A stretch of DNA of 20,169 nt from DAOVIY01 sp964441595. Lineage in GTDB: Bacteria > Patescibacteriota > Minisyncoccia > UBA6257. The notes below the pieces were generated by a model. The model did no database searches, was not told where the DNA came from, and saw only the letters and a program-made list of their open reading frames with translations. The translations under genes and the position numbers were made by a program. The stretch covers positions 1 to 20,169 of the forward strand of contig CAYTXM010000008.1 in assembly GCA_964441595.1 (NCBI GenBank), given 5' to 3'. How positions within the stretch are numbered: the stretch's first letter is position 1; every line of letters starts with the position of its first letter. Of the stretch, positions 1-5,824 are shown piece by piece.

Positions 1-33
1 TTTTTTTGGTTTACTTGATTTGATTTTATTAAG

Positions 34-42
34 TGTTAAAAT
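34..42 (+). promoter_or_regulatory. Extended -10 promoter element
   Basis: TGTTAAAAT fits the extended -10 pattern TGnTATAAT with one mismatch. It ends 9 bases before the ATG at 52, so transcription would start almost at the start codon and give a leaderless or nearly leaderless mRNA. There is no clear -35 box and no Shine-Dalgarno sequence. Confidence 0.4.
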
Positions 43-51
43 AATAGAATA

Positions 52-2151
52 ATGACTTTCCATATTTATCTCAATGGAAGATTAGGAAAATTAAAGACGT
101 TTTTTGAAAGAGAGAAAGTTCTTATTTTCGTCTTTGTTTGGATATTAAGTTTGTTTGCTGTGTCTCTCTTCTTTTCTCAAGAAATTATTCATTCCTTTAG
201 GCCACTTATTAAAGATGAGATTTCGCATACCGAAAAATCCTTAAATCAAGAACTGAAATATGTTGCAGAACAAACAAAACAGATAGCAGAGTCAGGTACT
301 ATCAACCAATACATTAAAAAAAAGGATACTCTGAATATTCTATCGTTATTAAATGACGAGAAGAAGAATAGAGACCTTGAAATTATATTGGCTACTGATA
401 AAGAAGGGGCAGTGTTAGCAAGAACAAATAATGTAGCCGTACAAGGGGATAACATATTTCAAACAACCTTCTGGGGGCGGACCTTATCTAGAGGAGTAGA
501 AGTTGCGTCTATTGAAAAAGGAAGACCGTTGCCTTTAATAATGGTTGCTGGTCAATTAATAAAGAAAGATGAAGAAACTATTGGTTCGTTATTTTCAGGT
601 TATTCTTTTAATGACGAATATGCTTCTAAGTTTAAAGGACGATATTTAAAAGAGGGGACCAATCTCATTTTTTATACTAAGGAAGAAGGAATTGTTGGAA
701 GTACCTTTCAAAACCAGAAAACCATTCAACTATTGAATGCATATTTTGGTATCGGGTCAGATTTAATTATCGAAAATTTATTCGAGTTAACGAAAGAAGT
801 CAAAATTGATGGTAAATACTACTTTGTTAAAAACATTATCTTCACTGGTATTGAAGAGAGTCCGGGTGGAGTATTAATCTTTTGTCAAAGTCCTCATATA
901 CTTCAAAGTTTATGTTTCGGAACTATCGTTTTGTTAATTTTTCTTTTACTCGAGATACTTATTTACGCCTTTTCTTTAAAAGATTCTGTAACTAGACAAA
1001 AATACAATATCGTTTTAATTATCAGCTCTTTAATTATTTTTATTATTGCCACTTCAGTATCTTTTTATAAATTGAATAGAGATACCATTAATTTAAAAAA
1101 ACCTGCCTACATAATTTATAATTCTGTTATAAAATTTGAACCAGAAACCGATGTTTCAAATAGGCTTTTTGAAAAACAAATTGCAATTAAACTATCAACC
1201 GGCGGCGAAGCGATTAATGCAGTTGAAGCTGTAATAAATTACGATCCAGAAGCGGCTAAAGTATTAGACATTATTACCACGAATTCCTTTTGCAGGCAGG
1301 ACTTATTTATTACGAAAACCATTGATAATGAAAATGGAGTAATTGATATAGCTTGTTTTTTACCGAACCCTGGTTTTTCAGATCCAAAAGGAATTGTAGC
1401 TGAGTTACTTATTCAACCTCTGAAAAGTGGACAATTTTCTTTGCGTTTCGGTGACGAGACTAAGGTTTTAGCTAATGATGGACTTGGTACGAATGTTTTA
1501 AGGATGGCAATTGATGGAAGCTATAATATTGTAAGTTACGACAACCAGCAAAATATTGAGGGACCTCTTACAATTTTTTCCTATACACATCCCAACAGCG
1601 CACGTTGGTATAAGAGAAAAAACGTGCATTTCTTCTGGCCTGGTATTAAAGGAGCAATATATAGATATGCATTAAACAAAATCCCAGATTTTATTCCTGG
1701 TGAAGAAAACATCACATCTGAAAATTCATTAAGTTTTGACGTTGATAAAGATGGAATCTATTATTTTCATCTGTTACCCGAGAAAGATAACGACACCAAA
1801 ACAATTATTCATTACAAGATTATGATAGATTCTACGCCGCCTTTGCCTCCAATCATCAAAGCAAGCCATAAAATGATTGAGCCGGGGGAAATGGTTAGGT
1901 TTGATTTTACAGCAGAAGACGAATTAAGTGGAATACAGAAAGGTTTTTACGTTAAATTTGATGAAGGTATTTTTCTGCCAGTTGCCCCACCCTTATATAT
2001 GCCCTTCTTAAATCTTGGAAAATATTTTGTGGTTATAAGAATCTTTGATAAGGCAGGCAACTTTAATGACAGCATGATTGAAATTAATGTTCAGATGAAG
2101 AATACAGCATCGTTAATTTTTAGATTGATAACTCCATTAAACAGGTTCTAA
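52..2151 (+). CDS. Membrane protein with Cache-like sensor, cohesin-like and Ig-like domains
   Basis: This 699-residue protein is anchored by a helix at about 23-41. An extracytoplasmic region at 42-288 begins with a helix and has mixed alpha/beta content resembling a double Cache sensor. Two further helices follow at about 289-309 and 319-340. Residues about 370-495 look like a cohesin-type beta-sandwich (repeated beta strands, AVINYDPEAAKVLDI, closing AIDGSYNIV). Two Ig/FnIII-like modules follow (about 505-595 and 598-680); the second ends in FDKAGN, typical of such repeats. The predicted topology puts both the sensor-like region and the C-terminus outside the cell, with no cytoplasmic kinase, HAMP or methyl-accepting domain. 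A role in surface attachment or sensing is inference. No dockerin partner is visible in the window. The stop codon lies within a 33-bp repeat. The domain calls are from pattern only. Confidence 0.7.
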   Translation: MTFHIYLNGRLGKLKTFFEREKVLIFVFVWILSLFAVSLFFSQEIIHSFRPLIKDEISHTEKSLNQELKYVAEQTKQIAESGTINQYIKKKDTLNILSLLNDEKKNRDLEIILATDKEGAVLARTNNVAVQGDNIFQTTFWGRTLSRGVEVASIEKGRPLPLIMVAGQLIKKDEETIGSLFSGYSFNDEYASKFKGRYLKEGTNLIFYTKEEGIVGSTFQNQKTIQLLNAYFGIGSDLIIENLFELTKEVKIDGKYYFVKNIIFTGIEESPGGVLIFCQSPHILQSLCFGTIVLLIFLLLEILIYAFSLKDSVTRQKYNIVLIISSLIIFIIATSVSFYKLNRDTINLKKPAYIIYNSVIKFEPETDVSNRLFEKQIAIKLSTGGEAINAVEAVINYDPEAAKVLDIITTNSFCRQDLFITKTIDNENGVIDIACFLPNPGFSDPKGIVAELLIQPLKSGQFSLRFGDETKVLANDGLGTNVLRMAIDGSYNIVSYDNQQNIEGPLTIFSYTHPNSARWYKRKNVHFFWPGIKGAIYRYALNKIPDFIPGEENITSENSLSFDVDKDGIYYFHLLPEKDNDTKTIIHYKIMIDSTPPLPPIIKASHKMIEPGEMVRFDFTAEDELSGIQKGFYVKFDEGIFLPVAPPLYMPFLNLGKYFVVIRIFDKAGNFNDSMIEINVQMKNTASLIFRLITPLNRF

Positions 2152-2177
2152 TATCGTCCAGTTCCTGGAGCTAATTT
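2145..2177 (+). repeat. 33-bp direct repeat, copy 1
   Basis: This stretch matches 3327-3359 at 30 of 33 positions, in the same orientation. It starts with GTTCTAA, which includes the stop codon of the preceding gene, and continues with ATCGTCCAGTT and GGAGCTAATTT. This copy contains a small perfect hairpin (TCCAG, loop TTC, CTGGA). The two copies flank the phosphoglycerate mutase gene and a decayed ORF. Its nature (mobile-element end, dispersed repeat or regulatory element) is unknown. Confidence 0.7.
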
Positions 2178-2222
2178 TGCAAGGATTTGCTTAAATTTAT
2201 TCTTTTTTGTATAATTATAATA

Positions 2223-2462
2223 ATGAGTGATTATTTAGTTATATGAATACCATTTAATGAGCCATTCAAGCCAGAAATTGTTAAGTTTTTAGCTGTTGTT
2301 CCCATTGATTGGAAGAAATATTTAAAAGAAATAACAGAAAAAGAAAAAAAGAATGGTCGCTATATTGTTGCTAATGTCAAATAAGACTTTGATTATTTTT
2401 ATCCCAAAAAGAAAAGGAAGATTTATGAGACAACAAAAAAAAGAACCGAAAATGAGTTTTAA
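2223..2462 (+). pseudogene. Decayed small ORF with two in-frame stops
   Basis: From ATG 2223 one frame reads MSDYLVI, a TGA at 2244-2246, then IPFNEPFKPEIVKFLAVV..., a TAA at 2382-2384, and DFDYFYPKKKRK... to a final TAA at 2460-2462. The composition is protein-like (charged and amphipathic, few low-complexity runs) on both sides of the stops, which suggests a gene of about 80 codons broken by two nonsense changes. A TATAAT-like element (about 2210-2215) lies just upstream. Sequencing error or a chance reading are alternatives. I recognise no family. Apart from this, the gap between 2152 and 2572 holds only repeat copy 1, a terminator and a promoter. Confidence 0.35.
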
Positions 2463-2509
2463 AGTGAGGCCCTAACATTGTTACATTAGGTGAGCGTATT
2501 TTTGAAAAC

Positions 2510-2537
2510 AATCGTCTCGTCAAAGAGGCGATTTTTT
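2510..2537 (+). terminator. Intrinsic terminator fused to downstream promoter
   Basis: AATCGTCTC (2510-2518) pairs with GAGGCGATT (2525-2533) over nine pairs with one G-U, around a 6-base loop, followed by a T run to 2537. The last T of the run is the first base of the extended -10 element of the phosphoglycerate mutase gene. A near-identical junction occurs at 5746-5766. Confidence 0.8.
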
Positions 2538-2545
2538 GATATAAT
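2537..2545 (+). promoter_or_regulatory. Extended -10 promoter of the phosphoglycerate mutase gene
   Basis: TGATATAAT is a perfect extended -10 (TGnTATAAT) 27 bases before the ATG at 2573. The -35 region is occupied by the terminator stem, so recognition probably depends on the extended -10. Confidence 0.7.
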
Positions 2546-2572
2546 AATATAAAGATTTAAGAAAAAAATTAA

Positions 2573-3172
2573 ATGGCTCAATTAATTTTGCTTAGACATC
2601 TTGAATCACAATGGAATAAGGAAAATCGTTTTACTGGTTGGACAGATGTTTCTTTAAGTGAGGAAGGAGTTAAAAGCGCAAAAAAAGTTGCTGAAAAGAT
2701 TTTAGATTTTACGATTAATAAAGTTTATACCTCGCCATTAATTAGAAACAAAAACACAGTTTCTTTAATTTTAGAGAAGCTTGATAAAAAGTATTTGCCT
2801 GTTTTTATCGATAAAGCACTAGATGAAAGAAATTATGGAAATTTACAGGGGTTTAATAAAGATGAAATAAAAGGTAAGTATGGGGAGGAACAAGTCAGGT
2901 TGTGGCGAAGAAGCTGGAAATATCCGCCGCCAGGAGGAGAGAGTTTAAAAGATGTTTATAATCGGGTAATTCCTTTTTATGAAAATAATATCCAAAATGA
3001 TTTAGAAGAGAATACAAATGTTTTAGTAGTAGCTAGTCATAATAGTTTGAGGGCTTTAGTTAAGTATCTTGAAAAAATTTCTAATGAAGATATTATTAAT
3101 TTAGAAATACCTACTGGTAGTTTAAGAGTATATGAATTTAATAAAGGATCAATAAAATTAATAAAAAAATAA
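2573..3172 (+). CDS. gpmA: 2,3-bisphosphoglycerate-dependent phosphoglycerate mutase, short form
   Basis: This glycolytic enzyme of the histidine phosphatase superfamily interconverts 3- and 2-phosphoglycerate through a phosphohistidine. The N-terminus LLRHLESQWNKENRFTGW places the catalytic His at residue 9. SPLIR (Arg58) and DERNYG (Glu85) match the phosphate-binding and acid residues, WRRSW matches the substrate loop, and SHNSLRALVKYL carries the second His at 156. At 199 residues it lacks the roughly 40-residue insertion of the E. coli enzyme; the segment is shortened to PPPGGESL. Two usually conserved glycines are missing: RHG is RHL, and HGNS is HNS. The fold and the catalytic His, Arg and Glu remain, so it is probably active. 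It is a single gene behind its own promoter. Confidence 0.9.
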   Translation: MAQLILLRHLESQWNKENRFTGWTDVSLSEEGVKSAKKVAEKILDFTINKVYTSPLIRNKNTVSLILEKLDKKYLPVFIDKALDERNYGNLQGFNKDEIKGKYGEEQVRLWRRSWKYPPPGGESLKDVYNRVIPFYENNIQNDLEENTNVLVVASHNSLRALVKYLEKISNEDIINLEIPTGSLRVYEFNKGSIKLIKK

Positions 3173-3326
3173 AATAGTGAAGAAAAAACAAAAAAATTGT
3201 CCTGGTTCAAAATTAGATATAAGGATAAAGGTAAAGATTTAGGCAAAGGAAAAGAAAAGAGGTTATGTCTCCAAATTCAAGCTGGATAAAAATTTAAAAA
3301 ATTGTTAAATTAAATCTATTAAAGAA

Positions 3327-3359
3327 GTTCTAACATCGTCCAGTTTCCGGAGCTAATTT
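3327..3359 (+). repeat. 33-bp direct repeat, copy 2
   Basis: This is the second copy of the repeat at 2145-2177, differing at three positions (T/C at position 8, C/T at 20, T/C at 22). The change at position 22 disrupts the small hairpin of copy 1. The copies lie 1182 bases apart. Sequence outside the 33 bases is not shared. Confidence 0.7.
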
Positions 3360-3419
3360 ATATATAATTATTCTTGGTAAAATATTAATAGGACTATAAA
3401 GATACTATAAACGCTATTT

Positions 3420-3440
3420 CTGCCCTCGAGCAAGGGTAGC
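3420..3440 (+). terminator. Weak hairpin, possible terminator
   Basis: CTGCCCT (3420-3426) pairs with AGGGTAG (3433-3439) with one G-U around a 6-base loop. Only CCTTTA follows, so the T run is poor. As at 2510 and 5722, it sits directly upstream of an extended -10 element. Confidence 0.4.
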
Positions 3441-3445
3441 CTTTA

Positions 3446-3454
3446 TGGTATAAT
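3446..3454 (+). promoter_or_regulatory. Extended -10 promoter of the UDG pair
   Basis: TGGTATAAT is a perfect extended -10, 30 bases before the ATG at 3485. It probably serves both glycosylase genes. Confidence 0.7.
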
Positions 3455-3484
3455 GAAAAAGAATATGTGAAGATTAATTAAACT

Positions 3485-4081
3485 ATGAAAGATATAGAGA
3501 TAGAACTTAGGAAAATTAGGGATGAGGTTATAAATTGTAAAAAATGCTCTCTTTATAGAGAGCGAATTAATGGTGGATTTTATCCAGTAATTGGAGAGGG
3601 AAACCATCAAGCAAAAATAATGTTTGTTGGCGAAGCACCAGGGCTTCAGGAAGCTAAAACGGGCAGGCCTTTCTGTGGAGCAGCAGGAAAGATTTTGGAT
3701 TGGCTTTTAGATTCAGTGAGTATTAAAAGGGAAAATGTTTACATCACTAATATTTTAAAAGATAGACCTCCTCAAAATCGTGATCCTCAAAAAGAAGAAA
3801 TCAAAGTTTGCATTCCTTATCTAGAAAGACAAATTGAGCTTATTAAGCCAGTAGTTATTTGTTCTTTGGGTAGATACGCTATGGAATTTTTAATGGAGAA
3901 ATTTCGTTTAGAAAATGCAATTGAACCAATAAGCAAAATTCATGGAAAAATTTTTGAAGTAAAAATTTTTTCCCAAAGTATAAAGATAATTCCATTTTAT
4001 CATCCAGCTGTAGCAACTTACAATCCAAATATGAAAGAAGTTTTGCAAAATGATTTTCAGATTTTAAAAAAATTTAAATAA
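3485..4081 (+). CDS. Uracil-DNA glycosylase, family 4
   Basis: This 198-residue enzyme would remove uracil from DNA to start base excision repair. Family 4 motifs are in order: CKKC at 18-21, GEAPG at 49-53 (catalytic loop), GRPFCGAAGKILDWLL at about 60-75, NILKDRPPQNRDP from 89, Cys109, and the FYHPAV motif near 171 at the active site. Characterised family 4 enzymes bind a 4Fe-4S cluster through four cysteines; here the third, normally in KCRPP, is Asp93. Cys18, Cys21 and Cys109 remain, and Cys64 in the RPFCG loop could substitute, which is inference. A second superfamily member starts 31 bases downstream, probably in the same transcript. Confidence 0.88.
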   Translation: MKDIEIELRKIRDEVINCKKCSLYRERINGGFYPVIGEGNHQAKIMFVGEAPGLQEAKTGRPFCGAAGKILDWLLDSVSIKRENVYITNILKDRPPQNRDPQKEEIKVCIPYLERQIELIKPVVICSLGRYAMEFLMEKFRLENAIEPISKIHGKIFEVKIFSQSIKIIPFYHPAVATYNPNMKEVLQNDFQILKKFK

Positions 4082-4112
4082 TGCCAGAAAATTTAATTTT
4101 AAAAGCAAGAAC

Positions 4113-4691
4113 ATGGGAAGTTTTTTAGAATTAAAAAATGAAATTTTAAAATGCAGGTATTGTAAATATAAATTTGGCTTTGAGCCAAATCCTATTTTTT
4201 GGGGGAATGAATCTGCTAAAATTGTTCACATTAGTCAAGCGCCATCAAAAAATGTTTATAAAACAAGTAAACCTTTTAATGATTTAAGTGGTCAAAAATT
4301 AAGGGAATGGTATCAAGTTTCAGAGGAAATCTTTTATAACCCTGATTTATTCTATATTACTGCTATTTCTCATTGTTTTCCCGGTAAGAGTAAAAATGGT
4401 GGTGATATTAAACCGCCAGTAGAATGTGCTCAAAGGTGGTTATTAAAAGAGTTATCTCTTGTAAAAAATGAAATATATTTAATTATTGGAAAAGAAGCTG
4501 CTAATTTTTTATTTCCAAATAAGAATTATTCCCAGCTTATCTTTGAAGATCAATTATTAAACAATAAACCTGCTTTTATTTTACCTCATCCTTCCCCGTT
4601 AAATATAAAATGGTTTAAAGATAATCCAGATTTTTTGATAAAAAGATTACCTCAAATTAGAAAAGTTATTCATAAAATTTTAGAAACTTAG
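4113..4691 (+). CDS. Uracil-DNA glycosylase superfamily protein, divergent paralogue
   Basis: This 192-residue protein follows the family 4 layout: CRYC at 14-17, SQAPS at 41-45 in place of GEAPG, KPFNDLSGQKLREW at about 53-66, HCFPGKSKNGG with Cys88, Cys105, and a C-terminal HPSPLN at 159-164 like the HPSP loop of other UDG families. All four cysteines stand at family 4 spacing, so a 4Fe-4S cluster is likely. The catalytic-loop Glu is replaced by Gln, so the substrate or the activity may differ (another damaged base, or DNA binding only). The ATG at 4113 is the only plausible start. An ATG at 4081 overlaps the upstream stop but opens a different 15-codon frame. Confidence 0.75.
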   Translation: MGSFLELKNEILKCRYCKYKFGFEPNPIFWGNESAKIVHISQAPSKNVYKTSKPFNDLSGQKLREWYQVSEEIFYNPDLFYITAISHCFPGKSKNGGDIKPPVECAQRWLLKELSLVKNEIYLIIGKEAANFLFPNKNYSQLIFEDQLLNNKPAFILPHPSPLNIKWFKDNPDFLIKRLPQIRKVIHKILET

Positions 4692-4692
4692 T

Positions 4693-4806
4693 ATGCCATT
4701 TACACCATTTCATTGGGGAGCAAGTTCTTGGAGTGGATTATCATTTTTAGTCGGGATATTATTTTATTTCATTAAGTTGGCAATTATCAAAAGGCATAGA
4801 TTTTAA
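4693..4806 (+). pseudogene. N-terminal remnant resembling a DUF4184-type membrane protein
   Basis: The 37-codon ORF starts MPFTPFHWGASSW one base after the upstream stop. MPFTPFHxG is the characteristic N-terminus of DUF4184/YbcI-like membrane-bound metal-dependent hydrolases, which normally run to 150-250 residues. Here only one hydrophobic helix follows before KRHRF and a stop, and no continuation is visible. It may be a truncated relic or, less likely, a real single-helix micro-protein. The family link rests on the N-terminal motif alone. Confidence 0.45.
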
Positions 4807-4851
4807 AATAGAAATCACTTTCTTCGTAGTTTTTTGGTTTGGTAAGATATA

Positions 4852-4860
4852 TGGTAAAAT
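4852..4860 (+). promoter_or_regulatory. Extended -10 promoter element
   Basis: TGGTAAAAT matches the extended -10 with one mismatch, 24 bases before the ATG at 4885. A similar TGGTAAGAT lies just upstream (4839-4847). Confidence 0.55.
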
Positions 4861-4884
4861 ATATAAAAGTATAAAAATAAATTT

Positions 4885-5379
4885 ATGGCTAAATCATATA
4901 AGTACGCATCCTTAATTTGTTCTGTTCTTACTGGTTTTGCTCTGATGGGAATTATAATCGGAATTATTAAATCAAATCCTCTCATAGCGATTATATTTTT
5001 ATTACCCACGGTGGTTTATGAAGTTTATCGAACAGAGGGAAAATCAACTAAATGGGCGTCTTGGGCGCTTCTTATTGTCTTTATCGCTGAGATAATTCTT
5101 GTTGCTTTCAATATTAGTTTTGACTTAGCAGCATTTTTAGGAACAACACAAGAGAGTGTAGCTGGGTACAATATTCCAATTGGTGATATTAAAGTTGTTG
5201 GACCAGGTATTATGGCTATTTTGGCGCTAATATTATTTGTTCGTACACGGGGTCGCTATACTAAATGGTTGGCGATAATTATTTTTGTTACCGCCCTTGC
5301 TATTGTGTATTCTTTAGACCCGAGTATTTTTTCTCAATTACTCCGCTTTGGAGTCAGGGAAGGACTTGATATGTTATAA
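4885..5379 (+). CDS. Five-helix membrane protein with internal duplication, function unknown
   Basis: The 164-residue protein has hydrophobic segments at about 8-29, 31-46, 57-77, 103-119 and 127-143. The motif R-T-x-G-x-x-T-K-W occurs twice, at 49-57 and 120-128, each between two helices, which suggests a duplicated two-helix unit. No catalytic motif or cysteine pair is visible. I do not recognise a characterised family. Its stop codon is part of the -10 hexamer of the next promoter (5372-5380). Confidence 0.7.
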   Translation: MAKSYKYASLICSVLTGFALMGIIIGIIKSNPLIAIIFLLPTVVYEVYRTEGKSTKWASWALLIVFIAEIILVAFNISFDLAAFLGTTQESVAGYNIPIGDIKVVGPGIMAILALILFVRTRGRYTKWLAIIIFVTALAIVYSLDPSIFSQLLRFGVREGLDML

Positions 5380-5380
5380 T
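5372..5380 (+). promoter_or_regulatory. Extended -10 promoter overlapping the upstream stop codon
   Basis: TGTTATAAT is a perfect extended -10. The TAA at 5377-5379 that ends the upstream gene is inside the TATAAT. It would drive the DUF2188 gene at 5455 with a leader of about 65 bases that contains a hairpin. Confidence 0.55.
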
Positions 5381-5388
5381 AAATAGAC

Positions 5389-5419
5389 GGCTCTTATTTT
5401 ATTAGGTCGAATGAGAGCT
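5389..5419 (+). other. Leader hairpin or weak terminator
   Basis: About 11 pairs form between 5389-5399 and 5409-5419 (core GCTCTTAT/ATGAGAGC with one G-U) around a 9-base loop. No T run follows directly. It lies downstream of the promoter at 5372 and upstream of the DUF2188 start, so it is either a leader structure or an inefficient terminator for the upstream gene. Confidence 0.5.
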
Positions 5420-5454
5420 AGATAATTAATCTTTTAATCATTTAAATATTATTT

Positions 5455-5694
5455 ATGGCTGAAAGAAAAGTTTATCATATAGTTCCCAATCCTGGGCAAG
5501 AAAAGGATTGGAAAATAAAAGAAGAAAAAGTGGATGAACCTATAGGTTTATTCAGTAATAAAGAAGAGGCAATTGAAAAAGCAAAGGAAATAGCAAAAGC
5601 AAACGAACCAAGTCAGATAATAGTTCATCGGGAAGATGGTCAGATTCAGACAGAATATACCTATGGAGATGATCCAAGAGAACATAAGGGTTAA
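5455..5694 (+). CDS. DUF2188 family protein
   Basis: This 79-residue soluble protein has the DUF2188 layout: YHIVPNPGQEKDWKIKEE at the start, then FSNKEEAIEKAKEIAKA (the conserved helix with Ala/Lys spacing), then IIVHREDGQIQTEYTYGDDP at the end. Full-length family members are about 60-80 residues. The molecular function of the family is not established. It is a single gene between its own leader and a strong terminator at 5722. Confidence 0.85.
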   Translation: MAERKVYHIVPNPGQEKDWKIKEEKVDEPIGLFSNKEEAIEKAKEIAKANEPSQIIVHREDGQIQTEYTYGDDPREHKG

Positions 5695-5721
5695 TTTGAA
5701 TTACGAATTATTTCCTTCCTT

Positions 5722-5758
5722 AAAATCGCCAATCTGTTTTTATCGGAGGCGATTTTTT
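5722..5758 (+). terminator. Intrinsic terminator of the DUF2188 gene, fused to next promoter
   Basis: AAAATCGCC (5722-5730) pairs with GGCGATTTT (5748-5756), nine perfect pairs around a 17-base loop, and the T run continues to 5758. As at 2510, the T run enters an extended -10 element. Confidence 0.8.
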
Positions 5759-5787
5759 GGTATAATTAGTATAATATATGGTACAAT
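5758..5787 (+). promoter_or_regulatory. Stacked extended -10 elements upstream of the slipin gene
   Basis: TGGTATAAT (5758-5766) is perfect and TGGTACAAT (5779-5787) is a second near-match, with another TATAAT-like run between. The slipin ATG at 5825 is 37 bases beyond the second element. Confidence 0.6.
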
Positions 5788-5824
5788 ATATGAAAGGTCT
5801 AAAAATTAAATTAATTTAAAAAAT

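Larger units (their letters stand above)
3173..3484 (+). other. 312-base intergenic stretch without a supportable gene
   Basis: After the phosphoglycerate mutase stop come very A-rich short open frames. The longest (GTG at 3177, about 21 codons, and a Lys/Gly-rich in-frame tail to about 3288) lack an ATG and are not convincing genes. The remainder holds repeat copy 2 (3327-3359), a weak hairpin (3420-3439) and the promoter of the next gene (3446-3454). Confidence 0.5.

Noticed and set aside
2223..2384. UGA read as glycine (Gracilibacteria/Absconditabacteria code), because a TGA interrupts a coding-like frame
   Set aside because: TGA terminates genes at 10521, 11460 and 18935 with correct family lengths (RecR ends exactly there), and the same frame also contains a TAA.
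3177..3288. Lys-rich short frames after the phosphoglycerate mutase gene
   Set aside because: No ATG, strong A-rich bias and no clear similarity; explained by base composition.
4081..4128. 15-codon frame starting at the stop of the family 4 UDG gene
   Set aside because: Too short, in a different frame from the next gene and without a recognisable motif; possibly only a coupling leader, not supportable.
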